From NCBI GenBank assembly GCA_963978545.1, contig OZ021729.1, positions 83,866,670 to 83,930,669 on the forward strand: 64,000 bases of DNA, read 5' to 3'. The notes below the pieces were generated by a model, which saw nothing but the letters and a program-made list of their open reading frames with translations, ran no database searches and was not told where the DNA came from. This document shows positions 10,723 through 21,734 of this stretch, in pieces. The stretch is from Linyphia triangularis. Its lineage: Eukaryota; Arthropoda; Arachnida; Araneae; Linyphiidae. The translations under genes and the position numbers were made by a program. Numbering within the stretch: position 1 is the first letter of the stretch; each line of letters starts with the position of its first letter.

Positions 10723-10926
10723 CCCTTTGCACTCCAGGCCATTTTCGCGCGGAGGAATCAGCAACTCGAGACATTTTAGGTTCGGCTGGTGTTTATGGAT
10801 TTGCTTCATAGAAACTAAACACAGTCATTGGCCTTGCATCGAATTCCCGCATCACACCTAATGGTCCTCTCGTGGTTTGGCATCCAATCGTGTGGCGTCT
10901 GAGAGGCGCCACTGGAGTACAAAGGG
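10723..10926. mobile_element. piggyBac-type MITE, copy 1
   Basis: Starts CCCTTTGCACTCCAGG and ends as its complement (CTGGAGTACAAAGGG). It is followed by TTAA (10927-10930) and preceded by TCAA, a one-base decay of the TTAA target. The second copy at 58229-58407 has the same ends and interior (GCAACTCGAGACATTTTAGG, ACACAGTCATTGGC). CCC ends plus TTAA targets are the piggyBac signature. No transposase present. Confidence 0.8.
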
Positions 10927-10944
10927 TTAAATCCCAGCAATTTT

Positions 10945-11016
10945 AGCTATAGAGCACCCATGCCATTTTCAGAGGGTTTTTTTTACACCCATTTTCATTG
11001 TAACAGGCGTCAAAAC
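10945..11016. repeat. Dispersed repeat with a copy at 21665-21734
   Basis: Shared order: TATAGAGCACCC, GGAGGGTTTT-like, CTACACCCATTTTCATTG, then GCGCCAAA/GCGTCAAA. In both places a hAT-like element begins immediately after it. Confidence 0.6.
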
Positions 11017-11844
11017 TAGGGATGGAACGGATATCCGGCAAATATCCGATATCCGGCATATCCGGCTGATTTTTCAATATCCGAAACCCCGTCGGATATC
11101 CGATTTGAAATACCGGACATCCGATAATTTCATTCGGATATCCGGCTGTATATCCGACCACCAGGTATCCACAAGAAATAATTTTTGAAAAAAATAATGA
11201 TCTTTTTCGGACAAAGGGAACACCTCATTATACACTTTTTTTTTTAATTTTTTTTTCTTGGACATAAATTGCAGTCAAGTTAGAAAACGAAAACAGAAAG
11301 AGGCGCCGTATTATTGACGCCGAGTTGATAAGCATAAACCATTCCTCCAATCTTTTTCCATACACATCCTTCATACGTGTTTTGCAATATGTTCTTTTCA
11401 TTCCAAGTTTATGATCTGATTAATTCCAGATGTTATATTTGAATGCTTCTCCGTAAAACTCGAACCGAAATACTAATAAATAGTACTTTCTTTCCATAAC
11501 ATAAGTGACTTGTTAAGAGTTTTAGTTATTATCACTTCCTCCTTTTTTTCTGACATTTGCTAGCAAGTAAAAAGCAATAAATAGCCAATGCGCAATCCTC
11601 AATGCTTTTTTTTTTGTTCTATCGACGATTATACCCTACCCCTTTATGCTGTGAATGGTATGGTCTAATTTCTGATTTTTCATTGGCAGAAGTTGAAAGC
11701 TGGTATATTTTTTCTGACGTAAAATGAAGTATTGTAATTTTTAGGTCTTTAAAGCAGCGCCACAATGTGAAATTATATTTAGCTCTCTAGAATGCATTGA
11801 ATTTTAGTTTTCTCCAATTACAATCCAATTTATAATTTTTAATA

Positions 11845-12775
11845 ATGGCTCATTTAAAATCACCCATTTGGAAGTATTTTAAAATTAATGGAAATGGCGA
11901 AAGCAAAGCCCTATGTGTTACTTGCTCCACAGAATCGTTTAAAAAATGTGCGCGGCAAAAGTCCAAAATCCTTTTCCACAAAACCCTTATGGAACCATTT
12001 AATGAGTGTGCATAAGGAAATTCACCGAAGCTTAAAAGACTCACTAAATGCATCAAATATTTATGAACAAGAAAAAACAATTCATCAAAACAAGAAATGC
12101 ACGCAGACAACATTGGAATCGAAATTATTTGTACCAAAATTGTGGAGTTTAGATGAGCCTAAAGCAAAAGCCTTAACCGCAAAAATATGTAAGTACTAAT
12201 TTTGTTTGTTTATATTAAATATATATTTTAAATATGGTATAACATAATGTTGATGAATTTTGGGTTCGAAATTTTTTAAGTTTATATTTAAAGACGGAAT
12301 ATTCCGATAGATCCAATTTAAGTTTTCTACGAGATTTCTTTAAATCCTTAATGTTTTAGGTGCATTGCAAAAAAAAAAAAAAAAAAATAGACTTCAATTT
12401 GATAAAATATTTAAAATAAATCTTTTGTTATTAACAAATGCCTCCGGTATAATTTTGTAATCATTTATCAATTATAAACAATGCATGAAGTAAATTGAAA
12501 GTAGCTATATTTTGCACTTCAACATTGTAAAAAAAAATTTTAATATAAATTTAGGTGAGTTAATGGCTCTTGATGCTGAACCATTCTCCATTGTGGATAG
12601 AGAAGGCTTTGGTCAGTTAATAAAATACCTAGCTCCTCGTTATCCGCTTCCAAATAGAAATTATTTTCGTGATAAAGCCCTGCCAGAACTATATGAAAAA
12701 CTAAAAGTATCAATATTACAAGATATAAAATCAGCAACAAAGATCTCTTTCACTCATCAACTAAAGTTTAAATAA
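11845..12775 (+). pseudogene. ZBED-like hAT transposase, N-terminal part with an intron
   Basis: From the ATG at 11845 the protein starts MAHLKSPIWKYFKIN and has a BED-finger Cys pair (CVTC) near residue 26. A frameshift near 11930-11960 moves the rest of the finger (TKPLWNHLMSVHKEIH) to another frame. Exon 1 ends at 12188 before GTAAGT, and exon 2 starts at 12555 after TTTAG. Joining them keeps frame and gives ICELMALDAEPFSIVDREGF, matching the ZBED/hAT region after the finger. It stops at 12775, just before the SINE. The RNase-H-like catalytic core and the hATC dimerisation domain are absent. The role in an intact relative would be binding the subterminal motifs and excising the element. 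Confidence 0.85.
12189..12554 (+). other. Intron in hAT transposase remnant
   Basis: GT..AG intron of 366 bp with a consensus donor (GTAAGT) and a T-rich stretch before ..TTTAG. Removal restores the protein family reading across the junction. Confidence 0.75.
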
Positions 12776-12788
12776 AAAAAATTAACTC

Positions 12789-13045
12789 AGTGCGTGACAG
12801 CCCGTGTGGACTAAGGCCTGCTGGGCCCAGCTCAGCTTTCTCGACTGTGGCATTTGTGTGTCACATAGCAGATGTTTCAGTAAGATGGTCATTCTGACGC
12901 CGAACCCCAGTGTTTAGTTCCCAAGCATGCATGGTCCTCCTCAGTTTATTTCTTTCGGGTATAAACAGCTAAGTCAACCTTGCCCAGTCCGCGAATCAAA
13001 CAATGAACCTGTGGCATACAGCGAGGTGCGCTAACCACTAATTAT
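12789..13045 (-). mobile_element. tRNA-derived SINE, family 3
   Basis: On the minus strand the head reads GTGGTTAGCGCACC (box A-like) followed about 35 bp later by TTTGATTCGCGG (box B-like). The body of about 190 bp contains GGGTTCGGCGTCAGAATGAC. It is inserted after exon 2 of the hAT transposase remnant. Only one copy in this window, so borders are approximate. Confidence 0.6.
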
Positions 13046-13525
13046 AATTTACTTAATACTTCATATCATGACCATTTTTTCGTATAGCATATCGTATAAC
13101 TATTGTTTTTAGTATATAGACCGAATATCCGGCGAAATCCGTTTCGGATATCCGTATCCGGTAGACATGGTACCCCGGATATCCGAAATCCGGTATCCGG
13201 CAAAACTCACATCCGTTCCATCCCTAGTCAAAACTCATTCTTGCGCAGTACTTTTTCTCTTAGGCCGCCATTGTAGTTGAACAAACAGCTAAGATGCTAC
13301 CAGTACCAGGGAGGGGGCAAAACAGTGCACATTGTAGGGGCCCGCCTTGTCAAGTTGGTTGGTTGTTTTCAGATTATCTGGCGCCGTCAGCAACACGAGG
13401 GCTATAATGCGCCGAAACATTCGTTATTAGACAAGCCAACATACATTTACTAACACCCATGCCTAACACGGGACTTAGGAACCCGCAACCTCGCGGTCTA
13501 GAAGCTAGCACGCTAACCACTATAC

Positions 13526-16408
13526 CAATGGCGGATTCAGCCGGGGGGCGCGCGCCCCCTCCTCAGATTATTATTATTATTATTATTCTTTTTTTTTTTT
13601 TTTTTTTTTTATAATTGGCACACAAAAAATTTAAATTTTTTTTTTAATAAGTTCACTTAACGAGTATATTTCGACCTTCGTCTAATTTCCGAAAAAAGCC
13701 CCCCCCCCCCCCTCCAAAAAAAAGAGTTTATTTTTGGTTCAAGGTTCTTTTTATAGCCCTCTCCCTTCCCATTCAAACGGACGTTAGAAGACTGTACAAG
13801 TAATCAAACCTCCACCCCCTTGACTTTGAAGACATCTCCACAACACTTTACCATAGGAGTTGGAGTTGAGTTAGGTAAAAACTCTTTTACAAAATAATAA
13901 TTGTTTACTTTTATTTTGTAACAATAAGGAGCCGAAACCAAAGCGAATTTTCCTCTCTGAACTTCTAACTTTTAGACGATCACAAGAGGGGGAAGGGAGG
14001 GGGAATACACCGGATGTCATCTTTCTCTCCTGATTTCGCACAAGGGATGGACGTGGGGAGGAATATCACTGGACACTGAATGAGATAACATCTCTACCCT
14101 TCTGGGTCTTTGTCCTTGAAGCCCTCTTTTAAATGGTTGTGGTGTGGTTTACTAGTTAGCACAAGGAGAAGAAATTTTTGAACGCGTGGTGAGAGTGTTG
14201 AGACTTATATTCGGTTTACAAACTGGACACTTCCGAAGTTAACCAAAGAGTAGGGTAGGTTGTAATACATAAATGCATCCAAGCGACAAAAAGTAAGTGG
14301 GAACACATTTTTTTAGCGTTTCTTTTTCTATTCTGAAATTATAAATACTATTTATTTAATTTAAAAATGAAAGCAATCGTTACGAGAAGTCAGAAAGAAC
14401 GCCTTACTGGCGTGGAGGACTTTTTAAAAAGAATTGCTTTGTGTTTGGCACTCAAAAAATAGTTTAAAAAAGTTATTCTATAGCGATTTTTGGAAATGCA
14501 CCTGTCATTACCCATTTTTGTCATATGCTTGGGAATACTTTTCTTCGAGAAAAGTAAGTTAATCTTTGTTGTTAGTGGCTTAATTTTTAAACCCTTTTTT
14601 AAATTAACTTCGATTTTGTGTGTCTGTGAGGAATAAATCCGTGGAGGACTAATTAATCCTCTTGTTATCAAATGTAACTAAAATAACTTGTTGTCAATAA
14701 CAATAACCATGTTTTCGGACAAAAAAAAATTAATAATAAAAAATAAAAAAAATAAAAAAAGAATTAGTCAAAGAGACGGAATTGATGATTTTCTTCGCAG
14801 TGGTCATCAAACACCATGAAAATTGAATCTCAGATCAAAATAGCTTAAGTAAATTGCAATTGTACATAAAAATTGGCAAGGAATATAAAGGATACCATAA
14901 AAACTGTGTATTTATGGATTCATTTTTTTAAAATGAACTATTTGACCTACCACACTGGATCCCACTGACTTGCATTCCTTTAACTTAAAAAATTAACATA
15001 AAATTTTGTTACTCCTGGTTTCTATCGTTTGCTTTTTACTTTATCCTTTATATCTACTTTTGATTTTGTTTATTTGTGGCGGGAAAATCTGTGGAAGGAT
15101 AACTAACCCACTAGCTGCCATCCAATCAAGCTGAAACTTGGCAGATAGTCAACGAGAATTCATTCTATCAAGTTTCGGAGATTTTCACTAAAAGAAACTT
15201 TTACTCATGTTTCTATTAACACTATAAATCTTGGGTATGTATTAAATGATTTATATAAAAATTTTACTTTTATGAATAAATTATTTATACACGTAGGTGG
15301 CACATTTTTTTTTCACTGGACTACATAAGTGTAACATTGTATCTATGTAAAAAATGCTCTGATTGGCTGAAATAAAAGCCAGGAATTGGAAAAAAAGGAT
15401 TTTGTATCAGAAAAGTTGAAAATAAAATAAAATTTTGAAGAACAAGAGTAGAAAATATGAAAATGAACTGTCAACAAGTGAGATTTATCAAGAAATATAA
15501 AACAATTTATATTCGATGCTATAGAGAACTTCTACCAATTAAAAAAATATTAGACTTTGACATATTTAAGCTAAATAATAAAGCAAGATTCGGCTCTTCT
15601 AATACACTAACATTTACATCGTGTAGGGTTTTTTCTTTCTTTATTAACTACTCTATTATAATTATCCATAGATGGATAAGTATAAGATAACTAAGTATAG
15701 TTTGCTAAATCAAAAAAAAAAGGAAGACTGGAATTTGTTTTGTGCTAATTATTCAATGTTTAAATTGTATTTTTTTTGCAATTGCCTTCTTAAAAATAAT
15801 ACTTATAATTATTAGTAAAACGTTCTCTTTGAAACACAATTTTTCCCCTGATTACTTTAGATTACTTGTGTAGCAATGGATTATCCAGTAAAACAAGGCA
15901 TTTTTACTTACTAAGCTCACTGCATAAATATGTTATGAATATGTTAAATTTTGATGTACAATTACTGATTTCCCTGTTTGATGTAAGTATAGTATAGGAT
16001 TTATACTTAGTCAGTTAGTCACAAATAATAGTAGCAAGTTCCCACTTTCATTGGAATTTCTTCAGTATAATCTATACCTCTGGGGATGTAGCTTACAAAA
16101 ATATTTAAAATGCACGATACATTTTTAATACAATTTGTTTTTAAAATAAAACAGATAATGAAAAAACAAAAGGGTAGTGTTAACGCGATAAGATACCTAA
16201 CCGCTACCACGCTAACCTTACGCTAAAATAACAAGTCAGAAATGTGACGAAAGAGGTTGGGGGTCAATCAATGGCTATGGATTAACTTAAAGCATATTTT
16301 TTGAACATTGCCTAGCTTTTTTTTTTTTTTTTTTAATATTCAATTCTGTCCTGGCTAAGGCACAATCTTGCGCCCCCCCCCCTCAGGAAAATCCTAGATC
16401 CGCCACTG
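13526..16408. mobile_element. Non-autonomous hAT element, 2.88 kb, nested in the SINE
   Basis: Ends are CAATGGCGGATTCAGCC at 13526 and the complement of CAGTGGCGGATCTAGGA at 16408, each followed by a G-rich run. The 8 bp duplication CACTATAC is perfect (13518-13525, 16409-16416) and is SINE sequence. The interior is AT-rich. I see no transposase and only short unrelated ORFs. It carries dispersed-repeat pieces at 14605-14665 and 15065-15180. Confidence 0.92.
15065..15180 (+). repeat. Dispersed repeat (see 4095-4225)
   Basis: GATTTTGTTTATTTGTGGCG then CCATCCAATCAAGCTGAAAC, in the same order as the minus-strand copy at 4095-4225. Confidence 0.5.
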
Positions 16409-16442
16409 CACTATACCGTTTGGTCGGCCCCGCCTTGTCAAG

Positions 16443-18147
16443 AAGGGCCCGCGATTTCTTGTAAACATAATCTTGAAAATAAAAATTTTACTAAAAAACT
16501 TTAACATTTATTGCATCCATACTACGAAATAAAACGAAAATTGATTTCGATTTTTTTTTTCTCCCCCCTTCTTAACTCGAGTTGGAGAAAATCACTGCGT
16601 CTTTTTTAAACACACGGCTCGTCTCAAAACCCTTCTCTGGAAGAAGCACCATCCGCAATCTGTATTCCCCCTTGTAAAACTCTGTGGATCGACTGATAAG
16701 AAGCTGTTGGGATCGGTTCGGTCTATCCGTCAATAACATACAATACCCTTTTATAGCCTTGGGAAATTGGTTAATTGGCCACATATGGTGCATGTCTGCT
16801 CATTGACAAAAGACCAGACATGCCTTGGGGATGCACCGGAAATAGTGTCCTTCAAAAAGGGCTTGTAATATACGATTTGATAAGGGGTGACCTCTTGTCT
16901 TTTTTTAAAAGAATTGCGAAATAGGCTTTCCACTTTTTCCAGACAGAAACGCCATAAACATTGCGTTAATAGGAGTGTCCAGTGTCCACTACAAAAGCTC
17001 ACGTGAGTACATCGTTCAATTCATTTGCACGATATGCTCTTGTGTTTCAAAGGACGTGTATGAGTTCGGAGTAGCATTTAATTTTCGTACGAGAGTCAAG
17101 ATTCAGAATTTATACTTTTAAAATTGAATTTTTTTTTAAAGCTGATTTCAAAAGCTAAGCTATCGATACCAATAAAAGTAAGTTGTTGAAAGATTTATAT
17201 ATTTACAGTTAAAATAATTATTTTTCAAAATACCAAGTTTACATTCTGAAAAGCATTTGTTATTTGGATAAATGGTATTTGTATTTTTCCTCGATTTAAA
17301 AAAGAAATGATTAATTCATTACTTATGTAAGTACTTATGTCCAGAAATTAATGCATATCTAAAATGATTATCAATTCATTGTGTTTGTAATTTATGTAGA
17401 GATTTTTTAATGTTTGAGAACTAACTGTTTCAATTTACAGGCAATGTTTTTCAAAATGTTAGGTGCTTTTGATTATTTTACCCTTAAGAAATACTGTTAA
17501 TAAAAGAAAATGCTTTTTTTATACCGCTTTTTTTAAAATGTCCGTAAAATTGTTAAAATGTTAAATACGTAACTATTTTGAAATCCAATACATTGATTTG
17601 TTTGAAAATTTTGCCTTGAAATAAAAAATATCTAATAATCATTAGTTATTTAATAAGTTTTTCTAAAATATCAGAAAATTCTGTAAAATTGTAATACTCA
17701 ATTAATCGACAACAAACATTTAGCATTAAATTTTTATTTTAAAATTTAAAACTTAAAAAAAAAAATCTTTATAAAGTTTTTTGTCCTATCCTTTTCTGAA
17801 AAATCCGTTATTTTAGTATGCTGATTTATATGTTTATATGTATTTCTTGGCCTCTTATGTCGGATATGCATTTACCTCGAATACCATGAAATGAATTTAA
17901 TGGAAACTTTAAACTGTCGAAATAAAGGTTACATATTCTAAATTGCTGTTTTCGAAAGTTTCCAAAATGTCTGTTCGTTGCTTTTCATTCTTACAAAAAA
18001 CTACTACCCTTTGGAAATATTTTCTGGCGTTTGGGAGTTTACCTCTATATTTTTCTACCTAAATAAGCCAATAAAATAGCTTTCGAAAAATGTAACCACT
18101 TACTAGGAATAAATGACAGCCGAAATGCATTTCACAAGAAATTTTAG
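16443..18147. other. Non-coding stretch with one unassigned minus-strand reading frame pair
   Basis: Mostly AT-rich. At 16572-17002 two overlapping minus-strand frames (the longer with TCTICGQ near its C-terminus) lie in a more balanced-composition patch. They match no family I recognise and no copy is seen elsewhere in the window, so they are not called as genes. Confidence 0.4.
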
Positions 18148-18326
18148 CCGACCAAACGGTATAGTGGTTAGCGTGCTAGCTTCTAGACCGCGAGGTTGCG
18201 GGTTCCGTGTCCCATGTAAGGCATGGATGTTTGTAAATGTATGTTGGCTTGTCAAATGACGAATGTTTCGGGGCATTATAGCCCTCGTGTTGCTGACGGT
18301 ACCAGAAAATCTGAAAACAACCAACC
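18148..18326 (+). mobile_element. tRNA-derived SINE, family 1
   Basis: Near full-length: CCGACCAAACGG head, box A TAGTGGTTAGCG, box B region GGTTGCGGGTTCC, body with GCATTATAGCCCTCGTG, and CCAACCAA tail. Imperfect target duplication AAGAARTTTTAR (18136-18147, 18327-18338). Confidence 0.92.
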
Positions 18327-18736
18327 AAGAAGTTTTAACAAACTATTTTATTAAATATCAGTACACATAGGGACATCTTAACTTTTATTGAAACGAAAAA
18401 TTAATTGAAGCAAATTAAGCTAATTGAAAAAATTAAAGTAATAATTTATTTTAATTCTTCTATTTTAGTGTTTAGTAAATAATATTTTTGAGATAAATTT
18501 TTTTTTTAGAGGCTGTATTACAATTTTTTATAAAGCCAAAACATATCATGAGAGCACCCAATTAACGCTGGTGTCCTATTTCTATTATCAAAACCTTTGT
18601 TACATTTACCAGAATTCGGCAGATGTTTCTGCGTAAAGAGCCAAACATTCAATAATCAGAATCGTATTACATTTAAAGAGCGGAAATACGAGTTTTTAAC
18701 AACGAACATTTTTATACAATTTTTATAGTATAAAAA

Positions 18737-18925
18737 TCATGACAGATGAGACAAGTCAGTGGTCCAAATTTGGTTTTTAATTGACGCATACCATTCAGTG
18801 CATTCTTTCTTAAATTCTCTATTTTTCTCGTCAATTTTTTTCTTCGTTTTGGATGAAATCGAACTCATGTTTTTCCAATCAAGTGTATCAAAAGCAAAGG
18901 TAGCAAACAGCAAGCGCACTCGCAA
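18737..18925 (-). pseudogene. Possible hAT (ZBED5/GTF2IRD2-like) transposase N-terminus
   Basis: A 62-residue minus-strand frame contains KTKKKIDEKNREFKKECTEW. The pattern resembles the KRKxDxENRxFxxxW opening of hAT-derived ZBED5/GTF2IRD2-type proteins. The expected cysteine finger does not follow. A chance resemblance is possible. Confidence 0.25.
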
Positions 18926-20270
18926 AAGTGAAAAAGTTTACAGCAAAAGTTGCCGTCTACCTCAGTCGGAGAAAAGAGAACAACGAACGTCTACAAAAGC
19001 TCAATGCAATTGGAACTGTGACGCATTGTGGGCGCACTCATATAGCGAATTTTGATTGTTATGTATTTTGACTGGGAAGGTACCAGGGGGGCTAACTAAG
19101 TTAGTTAAAGCGCTTTGGCTAACTTTAAGATGATATATGAGTACAGTGTTATCAGTTCATCTTACTCATCTCATTTCTGATTATCTCATTCTGCATCTCA
19201 TTTCTGCATTTTGAGATTACGCAGTAAGTTTATTATTTGTTTACCCAAACATAAAAAAAATAAATTATTATCATTTATTGCTTCAGCTTATTCTTAGGTA
19301 ATTCTTCGGAATGCATGTGGTTATAATAACTTTGGAGATATTATCTTTTTAGCATCAACGCCAATACGCTTATATGGGCGAGGGGGGGGGGGGGGTATGG
19401 GGCCCGAAAATCCTGTCGGCGGCCCTGACCAGTACTGATTAGCAGTATTAATAGATAGTCGGCAGCTTTTACTTACCGATGTGGGATTCTCTTTCTTTTT
19501 CCAAAATACCGAGAAGTCATTTGAAACTTAAACTGGAATTTGGAACTTTTCACTCAAAGCCGATATTATGCTTTAGAAAAAAAGTTTCAATACAAGTATA
19601 CATCGGAAAAATTTTCCTAAACTTTTTAATTAGATTAGCATTTTTTCACACTTAACAAGCGTTGAAAAAGTAACATATCTGCATAAAAATTATTCATTTG
19701 AGGATGGATTAATTAAAAATTAACTAAAGAATACAATCCTGAATCAATCATAATTCGATTTGTAATTTATTTTAAATTTAATGACAAACGATGCACAATG
19801 ATTTGATATAAGAAACTCAATAGAATATAAAATTTAACTGAAATGTTTTTTTTTTTTTTATATATATGTATATAATTTTGTTTTGAAGTTTTTTAAAATT
19901 ACCAACTTTTTATAAAAACGTCAAGATTCAAAATTAAGTTAAAATTCAATTTTTTTCATAGATGAGTTAGATCCCAGGAGGTTTTTTGTCTCGCATTGCA
20001 CACTTTGAATTGCAAATAAAAATATAATTAATTAATTCAAACTGAATTATTTATCGATGAAAATTGCGGAGATATACAGACTTCTGCGGGCCCGCACAAA
20101 AAGTTTAACAAGGTTTAAAAGTTGCTGACCGCTCTCCGTGTGAAAAGCCCCATTCAAAATACATTGGGGAAACATTTTGCGGGCCCGCACTCTTTGTTGT
20201 GAATAGGTACACTTAATGAAATGATATAAATTAAAAATAGAAAATTAATAAAGCAATAGACTATTGCAGG
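18926..20270. other. Non-coding stretch with transposon-end-like blocks
   Basis: Contains a likely hAT right end near 19380-19428 (complement of CAGGGCCGCCGACAGGAT next to a G run). It also has two copies of the palindrome GCGGGCCCGC near 20087 and 20184, which recurs at about 9825. No gene recognised. Confidence 0.45.
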
Positions 20271-21300
20271 CAGGGGTGTAGTGGAGCGGGAAGGCGTGGG
20301 AACGGCGATCCTTTACCTTTTTAAAAGGCGAAACGGCGTTCCCGCATCTAATGAGGGTTTTTTTCTTCTTTCTTCTTTTTACCTGATACTAAACACAAAG
20401 CCAAGTAAGCAAACGAAAAAGTCATTTCGTGAGAACTTTGCTTTCGTCTACACAACTTCAGAGCTGAGCAAGCAAGTTTTAGTTTTGTAAAACACTCGAA
20501 AGAGGCGCGGCACACTACACATGACCATTTCTCCTTCATTAGGAATTAACTGATATGTATGTTTATAACTAGTTATGATTCATTCAATGGAAATTATCCT
20601 CTTCAAGGAATGATCTGTATGTGTAGATGAATTCCAGACTTCAAATTTTTATGGTTCGTTATATATACTGACTGAAACTTCCATACACAAATTAATGCCA
20701 CTATCTACATTTTTAAAAAACAAAACTGTGGTCTGGCACATATAGTTCTTTGCACCCTTTCCTTGAAGAATATTTCCCCTCCTCTAATTTTAACCGGAAC
20801 GCTAACCGATTTATCAACAAAAGTTATGTATGTATGTTTTTTTTTTTTTTTTTTTTTTTTATATTACCGATTTTATAAATTAATTGTAAACCTCTCACCC
20901 TACCTAAGAAATGAATTCGTTCTAGAGGAAAAAATCCAAACGACAGTAATTTAATTTTTTTTTTTGACAATCCAAAAAAGTGAAGCAAACCTGCTATTCT
21001 GACGGTATAAACTGGTTGGTGCTAAAAATCCAGATAGGTAAGAGCAGAATGTTGATATTTTGTATTAGCTTTTAAGGTGTTTTGAGATTACGGAATTATG
21101 CATTTATATTTTGTCAGATATTGGGAAATATTTATTTTAGTGCCAGATATTGAGAAAATCAAACTGATAACTTGTTTGAACATGAAAAAATTTGTGCAAA
21201 ACAGTATTGATTTTTAAATCCATTATTTGAAAAAATTTGTTCAAAACAGTATTGATTTTTAAATCCATTATATTAACTTCGCTTTTGTATGTTTGTGAAT
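20271..21300. mobile_element. hAT-like element, copy 1 of a local pair
   Basis: Begins CAGGGGTGTAGTGGAGCG, a hAT-type start. The sequence is collinear with 21735-24175: GGAACGGCGATCCTTTACCT, ACTTCAGAGCTGAGCA, TGAATTCCAGAC, AACCGATTTATCA, AAGTGAAGCAAACCTGC, TTTTGTATTAGCTTTTA. A 45 bp direct duplication lies at about 21185-21275. The right end is not defined. Confidence 0.6.
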
Positions 21301-21734
21301 TTGAATATGTTTAGTTCAACAAATAAAATGTTGCTTGAAAGTACAGTAAAGAGACTGGCTTCAAGCGCTCCGCTACGTTGTTTTGACAGAACTGAAAAGT
21401 TGTTAACTTTGTTTCAGTTTAACTTGGCAGTACTGATAATGCTATATTAGCCGAAAAGCAGATGACTTCTATAAAAAAGAATGCGTAGCAAAAATCAGTA
21501 ATTTTAATAACATGTATTTTATTAAATTCTTATGAAATTAATTTTATTACAATTTTTATATTTTATCAAAAAAAAATTGTATCCCGAGGGTTCCTTAATA
21601 AAACTTGACGTAAAATAATGTTATTTAGTGCAGAAAACGCTACGATTTTAATAATTTGCACCCATACCATATAGAACACCCGTACCATTTTTGGAGGGTT
21701 TTCTACACCCATTTTCATTGCAAGGAGCGCCAAA

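Larger units (their letters stand above)
11017..13226 (+). mobile_element. hAT element with repeated ATATCCGG subterminal motifs
   Basis: TIRs start TAGGGATGGAACGGAT and end ATCCGTTCCATCCCTA. They are flanked by a perfect 8 bp duplication GTCAAAAC (11009-11016, 13227-13234), diagnostic of hAT. The terminal 150 bp or so on each side carry many copies of ATATCCGG and its variants in both orientations, the kind of subterminal motif hAT transposases bind. A broken BED-finger transposase lies inside; its C-terminal half is missing. A tRNA-SINE occupies the right third. The element is internally deleted. Confidence 0.92.
13355..16428 (-). mobile_element. tRNA-derived SINE, family 1, split by a hAT element
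   Basis: SINE sequence is at 13355-13525 and 16417-16428. The target duplication CCCGCCTTGTCAAG flanks the whole unit perfectly (13341-13354 and 16429-16442). On the minus strand the head has CCGACCAAACGGTATAGTGG (box A), then GGTTGCGGGTTC (box B), the body, and a CCAA-repeat tail. The hAT entered 20 bp from the SINE 5' end. Confidence 0.93.

Noticed and set aside
18148..18326. Genuine tRNA genes in the SINE heads
   Set aside because: Box A and B are present, but no cloverleaf could be supported and the heads are part of repeated 180 bp units with target duplications.
10309..19428. A single large hAT from CAGGGCCGGCAT at 10309 to the CGGCCCTG end at 19428
   Set aside because: The 8 bp flanks do not match and the interior consists of independently bounded elements.
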